A stretch of 64,000 nt of DNA from a virus. Location: positions 1 through 64,000 of IMG/VR virus record IMGVR_UViG_3300006868_000018; one strand, 5' to 3'. Below the pieces are notes generated by a model. It did not search any database. It worked only from the letters and a program-made list of their open reading frames with translations, and was not told where the DNA came from. Below are positions 49,845 through 59,060 of this stretch, in pieces. The translations under genes and the position numbers were made by a program. Positions within the stretch are counted from its first letter, which is position 1; every line of letters begins with the position of its first letter.

Positions 49845-50041
49845 TTATCTCATTTTGGATTCTTGTTGTCTACGTTCATTCTCTTCTTTAATCCACTCAA
49901 CCAATAATGTAACATAAATTTCCCTTTCCCATGGCATCATCATTTCAAGTTCTGTTAGACTGTAATGATGATGTTGCATTAATGAAAAGTTGGTCTTAAA
50001 ATAATTGACCAAATTATCATGAGAAAGGTTTATGATAAAAA
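49845..50041 (-). CDS. -1 frameshift extension of the gp26-like tail chaperone
   Basis: 63 codons ('LMQHHHYSLTELEMMMPWER' within) that are read only if ribosomes slip -1 at the heptamer 50036-50042. An internal ATG at 49982 could alternatively start a 45-residue protein, and a GTG at 50084 a 79-residue one. The combined product would be 297 residues. The position between gp26-like and tape measure genes equals that of the lambda gpT extension. Confidence 0.65.
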
Positions 50042-50057
50042 ATCCGACATTCCCCTT
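50014..50057 (-). other. Programmed -1 ribosomal frameshift signal
   Basis: On the minus strand: Shine-Dalgarno-like AAGGGG (50057-50052), 9-nt gap, slippery heptamer T TTT TTA (50042-50036) in the gp26-like frame, and a 7-bp stem TTATCAT/ATGATAA (50038-50032 with 50020-50014). This is the same three-part layout as E. coli dnaX, although the stem begins within the heptamer instead of after a spacer. Confidence 0.65.
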
Positions 50058-50737
50058 AACATCTGTTTGTTTTCTTCCCCACACTTATTACAGGTATATT
50101 CTGCATTGTGTCTCAGTGCGGGTAGACTCTCAAGGTAGTCTGCCAGTTTCTTAAACTGACCCTGCGTCATTGACTCAAGAAACTCATTGATCTCTGTCTT
50201 GGAAACTTCGTCCGCCTCGATCCTTTCGTCTCCTGTGATGACGGCCTGAATACACGCACCAACCATAGCGAATCCAATTTCAATTTCCTTTCCGGTGAAA
50301 TTGACTTTACTGACATGTTCGTACATTGGGTATCTCATTTCAACACTAACACCGTCACTCAGTTCAATAACATTTTCGGTATTGGGTGCTTCTACTTTAA
50401 CGGAGGAGATGTCTATCTCATACTCGTTCTGTGCATCACATGATTCACATCTCAACAAAATAGTAGATACCTCACCAACTGACTTTGACCTAATCTGAGT
50501 GAACAGATACTCAATGTCAAAGGTTGTCAACTTCTTTCCCTGAAAACCTTCACTCGTGATACACGCATCGATTGTATCTACAATCGCACGTAGTGCCTGT
50601 TTCTGGTCTTGAGTCTCCATTGCCATCATCAAGACCTTTTCTTCTTTAACCAAGTAAGGTCTGAATGAAACTTTTTTCCCCGTCGAGGGAATCGTACATT
50701 CATACGATGGACTGGTGTTTAACTTTGGTAATGCCAT
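50030..50737 (-). CDS. 26: Tail/baseplate chaperone, T4 gp26-like (T4_baseplate family)
   Basis: 235 residues. 'MALPKLNTSPSYECTIPSTG' and 'FRPYLVKEEKVLMMAMETQD' match the T4 gp26-type baseplate family. Two CxxC pairs, 'CESC' and 'CNKC', probably bind zinc. It stops just after a slippery site that leads into the overlapping 63-codon extension, so it probably corresponds to a gpG-type tape-measure chaperone. Confidence 0.78.
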   Translation of the reverse strand: MALPKLNTSPSYECTIPSTGKKVSFRPYLVKEEKVLMMAMETQDQKQALRAIVDTIDACITSEGFQGKKLTTFDIEYLFTQIRSKSVGEVSTILLRCESCDAQNEYEIDISSVKVEAPNTENVIELSDGVSVEMRYPMYEHVSKVNFTGKEIEIGFAMVGACIQAVITGDERIEADEVSKTEINEFLESMTQGQFKKLADYLESLPALRHNAEYTCNKCGEENKQMLRGMSDFLS

Positions 50738-50760
50738 TTCACGCTCCTAATTTAGCAATG

Positions 50761-51468
50761 TTAAAATACTCTATCAAGTATCCCTGATAGAATTGAACCA
50801 CCAAAACCGCTTGTTGGTCCGTCTGCTTCTTTTGACCGCCAGTCTCTATAAGACAACTGTACGGTAAACTCCGTAATCTGATCAGTCTGATCGCCCCCTA
50901 ACTGTATCGCATTGACAGTGACCGGAAACGCCTCAAGTAATTTTATGTGACGAATAACCGCAGCGTCTTTTCCAAAACCGAAGTCAATCTCACCCTGTTG
51001 GAAGTCTGGGTTACCGTCAAAAATCCTCGCACGGATCGATGAGGGTATACTATCTAGGAACCCTAATTGTTTCTTAAATAGACTAAACGCATACCCTTTC
51101 TGAAGTTGTTTGATGTCGATGTCCTGAACGTAATCTTTGTAATATTGTATTTGATTTGATTCCTGATCGTAACACGCCTTCATCCACTCATCGAAGTAGG
51201 ATGTAATTTTGTGATCGTTCATGACATAGAAGGTTAAGTTCAAATCTACGGTTGCGAACCCGTTGACAACTTTTCTAAGAACTGTACCTACCTGTTGATC
51301 CTGTGTCATCATCTGTCTGCCAGGCAGTTCTGTTGATTTACAGATGACGTTAATGTCTCTCGAACTCATACCAAACTTACTGGGTAGGACAATCTCGAAC
51401 ATGTTCGACATTGCGAACCCTTCGCTCTTACTCGCGGCCGCCTTGAGTTCTTCTATACTAGTAGCCAT
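50761..51468 (-). CDS. Tail tube-like baseplate protein (gp54/gp19-type)
   Basis: 235 residues. 'MFEIVLPSKFGMSSRDINVI' and 'CKSTELPGRQMMTQDQQVGT' match the T4 tube fold shared by gp19, gp48 and gp54. With gp48 encoded at 52.6 kb and no other tube candidate nearby, gp54 (tube initiator) is my best guess, gp19 the alternative. Overlaps the gp2-like gene by 11 nt. Confidence 0.7.
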   Translation of the reverse strand: MATSIEELKAAASKSEGFAMSNMFEIVLPSKFGMSSRDINVICKSTELPGRQMMTQDQQVGTVLRKVVNGFATVDLNLTFYVMNDHKITSYFDEWMKACYDQESNQIQYYKDYVQDIDIKQLQKGYAFSLFKKQLGFLDSIPSSIRARIFDGNPDFQQGEIDFGFGKDAAVIRHIKLLEAFPVTVNAIQLGGDQTDQITEFTVQLSYRDWRSKEADGPTSGFGGSILSGILDRVF

Positions 51469-52063
51469 TTATAATACGCCTTGAATCGTAGTAGACCTTC
51501 TGTCTATTCCTCTTTCTCCAGTCTGCGGTTGGTAGGAAAGTTGCGATCTCCCACTCCGGTGCCGGAACCTCTGCGAACTTACTCTGGACTTGACTGTTCA
51601 GGTAATGTTTCAGACAGGGTTTGTAATACTTCAGTTTCGATGCCTTGACCAATACCTCGTATGATAGATCCAGTTTGGTTCCGTCATCGATGTTCTTTCC
51701 CGCAATGTCCATAAGTGCATCCAGAAACTTTGCACGTAACAATGGGGGTAGGTAGTGGATGTTTAACCCCATGAACCCACCCTTGGCAGGACCAATGATG
51801 AACACGAGAGGAAACGCATCGTAGTAGGGAAGAGTCTCTTTGTGTTTGGGGTCATAGAAGAACATGTACATTCTACCCACAACACTCGTACCCTTCCTCT
51901 TAATAGGATCCGATGACATCAATCCTTCACGGTTAATACTGCGTAGGTTAGACGCCTTCTTTAGAAACCATGCGCGACTTTCCTTTGTACGGGGTGTGAT
52001 CCCTGCACGGAACGCCTGTTGTTCCAATCTGTTAATTACATTTGATTTCGCTGTAGTTGCCAC
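51458..52063 (-). CDS. 2: gp2-like DNA-end protector / head completion protein
   Basis: 201 residues. 'GRMYMFFYDPKHKETLPYYD' and 'FPLVFIIGPAKGGFMGLNIH' plus 'YYKPCLKHYL' are conserved in marine T4-like proteins annotated as gp2. gp53, the alternative by synteny, is encoded separately at 53.8 kb, which supports gp2. It would cap packaged DNA ends during head completion. Late promoter 25 nt upstream. Confidence 0.7.
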   Translation of the reverse strand: MATTAKSNVINRLEQQAFRAGITPRTKESRAWFLKKASNLRSINREGLMSSDPIKRKGTSVVGRMYMFFYDPKHKETLPYYDAFPLVFIIGPAKGGFMGLNIHYLPPLLRAKFLDALMDIAGKNIDDGTKLDLSYEVLVKASKLKYYKPCLKHYLNSQVQSKFAEVPAPEWEIATFLPTADWRKRNRQKVYYDSRRIINGY

Positions 52064-52087
52064 ACCGGACCCTCTTAGTTACTTCTT

Positions 52088-52095
52088 TATTTATA
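52088..52095 (-). promoter_or_regulatory. T4 late-type promoter TATAAATA (minus strand)
   Basis: TATAAATA on the minus strand, 25 nt before the gp2-like start, in the 48-nt gap after gp4. Fits late expression of the leftward tail/head operon. Confidence 0.68.
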
Positions 52096-52111
52096 CGATT
52101 TACAATGGCAT

Positions 52112-52588
52112 TTATCTTTTCTTTTTGGGAAATGGTTTGAGTGGTTTGAATGCCTTGGGTAGAATTCCCATTGCAGATAATCTCTTCTCTGTCCAGATTT
52201 CAAACTTCCAACCCCGTTCCTTTGCGTACTTCTCTGCCGCCTTCCATTTGTTCTGGTTCTTGACATAGGTCAACGATTGTTCTACCAGTAACTTGGTTTT
52301 ACGTTTTCCGGTAGGTGGGCGTGTCTCTTTGTCTGGTTTGATCTCCACGAGGACTATGTTACCGTCCTTATATTCGATCACCAGATCCATAAAGTATCTG
52401 TGATATCTCTTGTCAACCTCATATAGATATGGTATAATAACCTCTTCACTACCCCAACGTTTGACATTGGAGTTGTTGTCACACCACTTAAATGCGTGTT
52501 TCTCCCAAAGAGATCGATACACCACACCATTGGGGTCTCCAAGATACTTAGATTTATTTTTAACGGGATATCTACCTGAGTACGCCAT
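52112..52588 (-). CDS. 4: Head completion protein gp4 (TnsA-like nuclease fold)
   Basis: 158 residues from ATG at 52588. 'YSGRYPVKNKSKYLGDPNGV' and 'YRSLWEKHAFKWCDNNSNVK' are classic gp4 (gp50/4) signatures; 'YFMDLVIEYKDGNIVLVEIK' gives the D...ExK nuclease-fold residues. It finishes packaged heads before tail joining. Next to gp2, as in T4. Confidence 0.88.
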   Translation of the reverse strand: MAYSGRYPVKNKSKYLGDPNGVVYRSLWEKHAFKWCDNNSNVKRWGSEEVIIPYLYEVDKRYHRYFMDLVIEYKDGNIVLVEIKPDKETRPPTGKRKTKLLVEQSLTYVKNQNKWKAAEKYAKERGWKFEIWTEKRLSAMGILPKAFKPLKPFPKKKR

Positions 52589-52597
52589 ACAAAACCA

Positions 52598-52605
52598 TAT
52601 AAATA
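52598..52605 (+). promoter_or_regulatory. T4 late-type promoter TATAAATA
   Basis: Exact TATAAATA in the divergent gp4/gp48 gap, 39 nt before ATG 52645. Probably drives the rightward baseplate operon. Confidence 0.68.
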
Positions 52606-52644
52606 AACGTGTAAAACTACACAACTTATTTAGTAGGTTAAGAG

Positions 52645-53769
52645 ATGCGCTATCCATTAGAATACTCAGACGAATATGCGGGAACAGTTACTTTTGCCAT
52701 CCAAAAGTCCGCTAGTTCTGGCGGTGCGGTGGGAGAAGGAAATACAGATATGGAATCTGATCCCTCTGGAGCAGCTGCGACTCAGGCGGAGGAAGAAGCA
52801 ACAAATCCCCCCGAATCGCCTGATAATGATAATACTGACACCAGAACAGAGGATGCGGAGACGAATACTGATCCCACCCAAGAAGAACATACATCGTTTG
52901 ATGGACAGAATGAAGAACAACAATCTATTTCGAACGATGAAGTTCAGGTGGATGGTGACGCAACAGAGGGAAACGAAGGTGAAGAAGCACCTGAAGAAAA
53001 TGACGAAGAGGGTGGTTCAGAAAATCCACCCGCCCAATCGAAAGCGGAGACGAATACTGGAGGAGGTGTAACTCTATATCTCCCGCCTGGCTTACAGTAC
53101 AGAGACAATGTTGTATATGATGCAATGGATCTTGGATTTCTGGGTGGTATAACCGCAGACAAGATTAGGGGGGCGAGTAATGCAACCGTTGGACAAATTG
53201 CCCGTGGTGCGGGTGGTTCTGTCGTAGATAGTATCCAAAATTTGATTACTCAAATTAGAACCGCTGCCACTGAGGGTGGCAAGACCGATCAGGCGAGACT
53301 TGGTATGACTCAACTCGCAACCCTCATTCCGGATCAAGGAGTTCGAGGTGCGATTAAAAACGAATTGGGTGTAACCGCAAACCCCAACACTCGTGTACTA
53401 TTCAATAAAGTAAACCTTCGAGAATTTCAATTTGCGTTCAAAATGATTGCAAGAAGTCAAAAAGAGGCAAAGGCGATCCAAGCGATTATCCAGTTTTTTA
53501 GAGAATCATTATATCCAGAAACTTTTGACGTTGCTGGGGTCAGTGGTTTGGGTTATAAGTTCCCCGACAAGTTTGATATCACTATCGATTATGGTGGCGA
53601 ATGGAAAGCGCCCAAAATAAAAGAATCATATCTCAGGGATGTCAGTACTACATTCAACGCTTCAACGATGGCGATTCTGCCAGGCGGTGAACCTTTAGAA
53701 GTTGACCTAACGTTGTCGTTTATTGAAGCCGCTGCACTAGAGAAGAAAGATATAAAGTCGGGGTACTAA
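52645..53769 (+). CDS. 48: Baseplate tail-tube cap gp48 with acidic insert
   Basis: 374 residues. The N-terminus 'MRYPLEYSDEYAGTVTFAIQ' and C-terminal 'VNLREFQFAFKMIARSQKEA' define gp48. Between them, residues ~25-140 are low-complexity and very acidic (Glu/Asp/Asn/Thr/Gly), far from the T4 protein; probably disordered. gp48 starts tube assembly on the baseplate. Ends 1 nt before gp53. Confidence 0.85.
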   Translation: MRYPLEYSDEYAGTVTFAIQKSASSGGAVGEGNTDMESDPSGAAATQAEEEATNPPESPDNDNTDTRTEDAETNTDPTQEEHTSFDGQNEEQQSISNDEVQVDGDATEGNEGEEAPEENDEEGGSENPPAQSKAETNTGGGVTLYLPPGLQYRDNVVYDAMDLGFLGGITADKIRGASNATVGQIARGAGGSVVDSIQNLITQIRTAATEGGKTDQARLGMTQLATLIPDQGVRGAIKNELGVTANPNTRVLFNKVNLREFQFAFKMIARSQKEAKAIQAIIQFFRESLYPETFDVAGVSGLGYKFPDKFDITIDYGGEWKAPKIKESYLRDVSTTFNASTMAILPGGEPLEVDLTLSFIEAAALEKKDIKSGY

Positions 53770-53770
53770 G

Positions 53771-54910
53771 ATGTCATCAAAATATTTCTCCAACACAAAA
53801 CGACTCAGGTATAAATTCGGTGATGGTGAAGCGCCGGTACTCTACCAGAATCTATCGACTTATGTTGATCTACTGGATCAGGTTAAAACGGAGTCTTCCT
53901 TTTATCAGGACTATGTGATCAAGTCCGGAGAACGTCCGGATAGTCTTTCGTTGAGATTGTACGGAGACGATCAGTACTACTGGACGTTCTATATGATGAA
54001 CGACAAATTGAGAGAGTGTGGTTGGCCTGTTGCAAATGAACTGATACTGGATACGGTAAAAGAGAAGTATCCCCACAGAACTATCACAACCAAAGAGGAC
54101 TTCACAACCGACAACGCGCTCGAACCAGCGTTCAAGGTTGGACAGATAGTCTATGGATCTGAGTCTGGTACTATTGGTACTATCTTGAGAAGGGATCCGA
54201 CTTTGGGTCAACTTATTATCGATACAACAAATACGGTGATACCGTTGACAAGATCGATTACCTTTGAACCCAACGTTAACGGGTATGCAACTTATGAGTT
54301 GACACTAGAGAATGAAAAGTTCCATAGTCCTTCACAGTGGAGAGTCTTTCAGGACGATATCGAAATATCTAGTGATGTGGAAATCACACTACCCAAAGGT
54401 AAAAACAACCGTATATTCGAAATAAACAACGTGAACTATAAAGAGGGTTCTTCGTATTACGTATCGGCAGAAATCTTTATTTCCAACCCACTAGACAATA
54501 ACTTTGGTGAGGGTGAGTCTTTGTACTTCGTCAACCCTAGAACTGGATTGAACGTGGTTGCGGTTATCTGGAAAGAGTCGGAACAGTACAACGCTGTGCA
54601 TCATTACGAGAGAAGAACGTACACTGCGTTTGACCTTGACACAAACACAAATATTTTAGTCTCGTATGAAAAACAAGAGGCAGTAAATGCAGTCGAAAAC
54701 TTTGACAATGCAGAGGTAAGAATATCAAGTGAATGGGTGCACATAGATCCGTACACTGGGATACTTCCTGCGGGTGCGTATCCGGTTACTGTACGAGAAC
54801 GATTTGAAGAATTCAATGACGATCTCAAGAAGATCAAGATTCTTAAAAAAAGTGTTATTGAAAGAGTCGCAAAAGAATTCTATAACAAACAAGCGGGTCG
54901 TACCCCATAA
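53771..54910 (+). CDS. 53: Baseplate wedge protein gp53
   Basis: 379 residues. N-terminal 'LSTYVDLLDQVKTESSFYQD' and 'YVIKSGERPDSLSLRLYGDD' with 'YYWTFYMMNDKLRE' identify gp53, including its LysM-like region. It is nearly twice the length of T4 gp53 (~196) with a beta-rich middle and helical end. It links wedges to the hub. Stop overlaps the gp27 ATG. Confidence 0.85.
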   Translation: MSSKYFSNTKRLRYKFGDGEAPVLYQNLSTYVDLLDQVKTESSFYQDYVIKSGERPDSLSLRLYGDDQYYWTFYMMNDKLRECGWPVANELILDTVKEKYPHRTITTKEDFTTDNALEPAFKVGQIVYGSESGTIGTILRRDPTLGQLIIDTTNTVIPLTRSITFEPNVNGYATYELTLENEKFHSPSQWRVFQDDIEISSDVEITLPKGKNNRIFEINNVNYKEGSSYYVSAEIFISNPLDNNFGEGESLYFVNPRTGLNVVAVIWKESEQYNAVHHYERRTYTAFDLDTNTNILVSYEKQEAVNAVENFDNAEVRISSEWVHIDPYTGILPAGAYPVTVRERFEEFNDDLKKIKILKKSVIERVAKEFYNKQAGRTP

Positions 54911-56280
54911 TGTTTAATACTAAGAGTACTCAACAGTGGCGTCTCGAATACGCCGTAATCACAGCGGATCGTGGTGTAAAAAAAGAAGTAACCGATTTCG
55001 TTGCAGAGATCGTGTTGTATGAAAACATCTACGTACCTTATGTTACTGGTCGAATCGCATTCGCTGACAACACGGGTATCTTTACTAAAATGAAACCTAT
55101 GGGTAGTGAGAGACTTGATCTTGTCATCAAGGCAGAAACCCCTGGCGTGGACCACCCTGTTAGTGGAGGACTTGAAGGTAAAACATTTGTTATGAAAAGA
55201 TTAGAAGATAGTGTAAAGGCGAACGCAGAAGGAACATCGTCTTTGGTCATATTTGAAATAATCGAAGAACACGCTGTTGCAAGTAATCTAAAAAAATTAT
55301 CCAGAACAATCAAAGATAATTTCGTTCTTGAGATACTTAAGTGTGGCGCTGACATGGGCGCGGCTGTGAACATTGATCGTGCCAGACCTTCTAAACAAAC
55401 GAAATGGAAAGGTTACATTCCTTATCTTAGTCCTTTAGATGCGATAAGGTGGATGATGAACAGAGCGACAAACCATAAAGAGATGCCATACTTTTTATAT
55501 TCCAACATACACGAGAGTAATATTCGACTGGCCTCTCTAGACATCCTAATGGAACAGACTCCTTTTAATGCGGCAAATCCTTATGTTTTTAGTAGTGCAA
55601 CTGTTCAAAGTCAAGAATATGAAACTGGTGGTCCTACTCTTGAGTCACTAGAGAAAAAACACTGGCACATAAATTCAATACGTGCAAAGAACATGGGAGA
55701 TCAGATGGCTCAGGTTCAGAAGGGTGCGAGTACTGGATCTAGATTGTCGGTCACCAACATCAATGGTGACAATCCGATTATCGCCAGTAGACACAACTCA
55801 ATGATGGAGAGTGTTGGTAAGATGGGACCGTTGTTTAGAGGTAATCCACAGAACATATATGATCCTGCATTTAATGTTAGGGGCGCGGGACCAATGCATG
55901 TCAATGACGCTGCTCAGTATCATACGATTGTTTCGGAGAATATTTACACACAAGAATTTAAGAGTTTCCACTATGAAGAATCTATCGATGAATATATGCC
56001 TGTTTTGACTGCAAACGCAGTGAGGGCGGCTATGCAAAAAAATACATACGAGGTTTCTATCAACGGTGCAAAGTTTCTCCAAAACAAAAAGGGTGTGGGT
56101 GATCTGGTTGAACTCAGAGTGTATGCGGATAATACTGACTTAGAAAACGCACCTGAACAAATAGATAAGATGAAGAGTGGTACGTTCTTGGTTACTGGAA
56201 TTGCACATACATTTTCAATTCCAACCCATACCATTACTATGGAAGTGACCAAGTTTTCGTATGACCCAAGTTTAGGATAA
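54910..56280 (+). CDS. 27: Baseplate hub gp27-like
   Basis: 456 residues. 'VAEIVLYENIYVPYVTGRIA' and 'YIPYLSPLDAIRWMMNRATN' resemble the tube-like barrels of gp27-type hubs, and 'GTFLVTGIAHTFSIPTHTIT' is the typical C-terminal strand. It forms the central hub cup, followed by the OB-fold gp5 equivalent as in T4. Confidence 0.82.
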   Translation: MFNTKSTQQWRLEYAVITADRGVKKEVTDFVAEIVLYENIYVPYVTGRIAFADNTGIFTKMKPMGSERLDLVIKAETPGVDHPVSGGLEGKTFVMKRLEDSVKANAEGTSSLVIFEIIEEHAVASNLKKLSRTIKDNFVLEILKCGADMGAAVNIDRARPSKQTKWKGYIPYLSPLDAIRWMMNRATNHKEMPYFLYSNIHESNIRLASLDILMEQTPFNAANPYVFSSATVQSQEYETGGPTLESLEKKHWHINSIRAKNMGDQMAQVQKGASTGSRLSVTNINGDNPIIASRHNSMMESVGKMGPLFRGNPQNIYDPAFNVRGAGPMHVNDAAQYHTIVSENIYTQEFKSFHYEESIDEYMPVLTANAVRAAMQKNTYEVSINGAKFLQNKKGVGDLVELRVYADNTDLENAPEQIDKMKSGTFLVTGIAHTFSIPTHTITMEVTKFSYDPSLG

Positions 56281-56283
56281 CAG

Positions 56284-57135
56284 ATGAAAGAGTTACCTGT
56301 ACAGTTCTACGGAGACAATGTACGTTGGTTTATAGCCACCGTTGTTGACGCACGTCCCCCTAAAGGAGAGAAACTAGAGGGACGTGTGTGTATCAGAATT
56401 CACGGTACAATGTCTCCATCGACTGCGGACATACCACAAGGTGATTTACCTTGGGCGCAAGTATTGATCCCCACTACTGAAGGTGGTACTTCTGGACTTG
56501 GTGCAACACCAAGACTAGAGGCGGGAACCAACGTCTTCGGATTCTTCATGGACGGTAAGGCGTCACAAACACCTATAGTTCTGGGATCACTACCTCAGTA
56601 CGAGTTCGCCTCTCCAGTACAGGTCGGAAATGATCCGGGCTTCATAGAACAGGCTTTGGAGGCGGTAATAAGTTTTATTAACAAAGATTTGGTGGAAGAC
56701 GATAATACTGGTGCAATCACTCAAGAAACCAGACTCGCCAGACAATCCGAAACTATACGGTACTTAATGGATCAGGGGTACACCAGAGACCAAGCGATAG
56801 GTATGGCGGCGGCTTTGGACATAAGTTCTGGTATGGTTACTGGATATAGTGAAGACGAAACGCGATATGGAATTGGTGGTTGGAGTGCAACTGACCAAGA
56901 AAGACTTCGAAACTCTACAGAGCTCTGGGATACCTTTTCAGGTCAAATGGAATATATTGTTGAGAAGGCGAAAGAGTCGAATCTGAATAGGGCGACAACA
57001 ATTAGTAAAAATACTCAGAACAATAGTAACACAGTATTTGCAAGTTTGGAAGCTTTAAACCAGTTCCAAGAAACTAATAGAGATCTTGCACTTGACGCAG
57101 CGAATAGAATCAATGATGATATGGGTGGTGGATAA
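56284..57135 (+). CDS. gp5 N-terminal OB-fold-like hub protein with degenerate tail-lysozyme segment
   Basis: 283 residues. Residues ~10-115 ('GRVCIRIHGTMSPSTADIPQ' to 'TPIVLGSLPQY') form the gp5/VgrG OB domain that docks on gp27. 'IRYLMDQGYTRDQAIGMAAA' recalls phage tail-lysozyme helices but has no clear catalytic Glu. The T4 spike seems split: this OB part, then an amidase gene, then a beta-helix gene. Confidence 0.7.
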   Translation: MKELPVQFYGDNVRWFIATVVDARPPKGEKLEGRVCIRIHGTMSPSTADIPQGDLPWAQVLIPTTEGGTSGLGATPRLEAGTNVFGFFMDGKASQTPIVLGSLPQYEFASPVQVGNDPGFIEQALEAVISFINKDLVEDDNTGAITQETRLARQSETIRYLMDQGYTRDQAIGMAAALDISSGMVTGYSEDETRYGIGGWSATDQERLRNSTELWDTFSGQMEYIVEKAKESNLNRATTISKNTQNNSNTVFASLEALNQFQETNRDLALDAANRINDDMGGG

Positions 57136-59060
57136 TGTCACTAACTAAACAACAAGTCAACCAAACTCTAAATCTACAGAACCAGAGTAGTAAACGTACA
57201 CATTCAAGTAATTTGAATAAGGCGGTATCTCTGGTTCGGGACAACCAGATTACGAACAACGTAAACAAGGCCGTTGAACATGGTCCTGTGGGTACTAGTG
57301 GTATCATCTCTCTGAACTCCACGGACAATGCGGCGCAGAAGGGGAACGGTACTAACCTTGTTCAAGCGGATGATTTTGCACTTAAGTCTGGTGCAAAGAC
57401 CGCAACACAATTGCAGAATGAAACCGTGGTTCAAATGGGTGGCCACGGTGATAGTGATGGTAAAACAACCATCAGCGAAGACAACTGGAATGTACTGTCG
57501 GTAGAATTCTGGACAGACTCTTCTGACTTGTCTGCGTTGAGTGCAGAGATTAATAGTATTGGTGGTGGTATAGGTGACACTATTGCGGGACTCATGAGAT
57601 TGATTACCGCACTGGGTGCACTTGCAGACCTTGCATCAAATCTGAATGTGGGTGCGGCAACTGGTTCTGCGGCAGAAAAAGCCGGTACTATAATGAAAGA
57701 CAAAGCGACTCAGTTAGGTAACGACTTGCAAGGTGGACTGAATGGTATCGGAGATGCATTCCAAGGATTTGGAGATATCTCAAATATCCAAGAACTGGGT
57801 AATCAATTCGATACATTGGGTAATGCGATCAACAACTTTACTGGACCACTTCTGACTGCAACGGATATCATCACAAATCCTGCGGACGTATTCCTCGACA
57901 CTCTTACTGAAGAGACGGGAATTGGAAATGCGTTTAAAGAAGTTGAGGCTGGTTTCAATGATATAACAACGGGTATCAACGACACCTTAAATTCTATTGG
58001 TGATACGATAGATGCAGCGGTGGCTATTGCAGATCCTATTATGGAAACAATCGCAAAGGCGGAAAGGTTAGGTGCGACTATCAGTGCAAACGCTGGTATC
58101 CTTCAAAACCTGAACGAAATCTACAGTGCGAACTTGGGTAAGGACATTACTAAAATCACTGGTGGTGCATCTCTAAGTAGGTCAGAGACAGGTAAGATCA
58201 TGGATCAGATCAACTCTGGAAAGGAAAAGGATATTGCAAATGCAGTCAAGACGATTGTAGGAAAGAACACTAACTTGCATCCCGATATGATACCGATTGT
58301 TAACGCAACCGTTTCTTTCAATAACACGTCTCAACTACAGGATAACATCGTTGATCGCGCAAAGTTGGCGGGTGTTGATCCTGCGATAATTGCAGACTTT
58401 GAAGAAATCTTTGTCAACATCGAAGACAACGTTTCAATCTTTGACACCACAATGCAAGGAAACTTGTTTGTGTCTCAGAACGATTTCTTTTCTAAGAACA
58501 AGAATCTCAAAGACTATGGTTCACAGTATGAATCAGATGTCAATGTAGATGGAACGCCTAAATTTCTTACGTGTGATTCCTATGAGGAACTCGCACAAGA
58601 GGTTATGGTTACAGACCGTGATATAACCAAAATTGTTATCCACGGTAGTAACACTTACCTCAACCAGTACCTAACTTCTAGAGACATTCATCAAAGGATG
58701 ATAGACAGAGGGTATGATGGTATGCAATACCACTATGTGATCAGGAGAGACGGTACTCTGGAAAGAGGTATACCCTCTAACAAAGTGACTGCGGTCACTG
58801 ATCCAACCATTGCGAATAATTCCATCGATATCATTATGGTTGGTGGTATTAATGCGGCAACCGGAACTGAGAATCCGGACAGATATAAAGGTATCGGATC
58901 TTACACTAGACAACAGTTTAACACCCTAGAGTCTTTGTTGGTAAACTGGTATAGAAGGTATCCAGGCGTAGAGGTAGTAGGTCATCAAGACATTGACACT
59001 GCCTCTTCTGATCCTGCGTTCGATATTAAAGGATATGTAAAAGATAGGTTTGATGTATAA
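57135..59060 (+). CDS. Tail-associated N-acetylmuramoyl-L-alanine amidase
   Basis: 641 residues. The first ~480 are Gly/Asn/Ala-rich, helical and probably structural. The C-terminal amidase_2 domain shows H503 ('KIVIHGSNTY'), H617 ('VVGHQDID') and D626 ('SSDPAFD') as zinc ligands. It replaces the lysozyme of T4 gp5 as the wall-opening enzyme of the spike. Stop overlaps the next ATG. Confidence 0.82.
   Translation: MSLTKQQVNQTLNLQNQSSKRTHSSNLNKAVSLVRDNQITNNVNKAVEHGPVGTSGIISLNSTDNAAQKGNGTNLVQADDFALKSGAKTATQLQNETVVQMGGHGDSDGKTTISEDNWNVLSVEFWTDSSDLSALSAEINSIGGGIGDTIAGLMRLITALGALADLASNLNVGAATGSAAEKAGTIMKDKATQLGNDLQGGLNGIGDAFQGFGDISNIQELGNQFDTLGNAINNFTGPLLTATDIITNPADVFLDTLTEETGIGNAFKEVEAGFNDITTGINDTLNSIGDTIDAAVAIADPIMETIAKAERLGATISANAGILQNLNEIYSANLGKDITKITGGASLSRSETGKIMDQINSGKEKDIANAVKTIVGKNTNLHPDMIPIVNATVSFNNTSQLQDNIVDRAKLAGVDPAIIADFEEIFVNIEDNVSIFDTTMQGNLFVSQNDFFSKNKNLKDYGSQYESDVNVDGTPKFLTCDSYEELAQEVMVTDRDITKIVIHGSNTYLNQYLTSRDIHQRMIDRGYDGMQYHYVIRRDGTLERGIPSNKVTAVTDPTIANNSIDIIMVGGINAATGTENPDRYKGIGSYTRQQFNTLESLLVNWYRRYPGVEVVGHQDIDTASSDPAFDIKGYVKDRFDV

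Noticed and set aside
49845-49982. Stand-alone gp51-like gene between gp26-like and tape measure
   Set aside because: Possible, but the upstream part of the frame looks coding up to the slippery site and the internal ATG has no good ribosome site; frameshift reading preferred.
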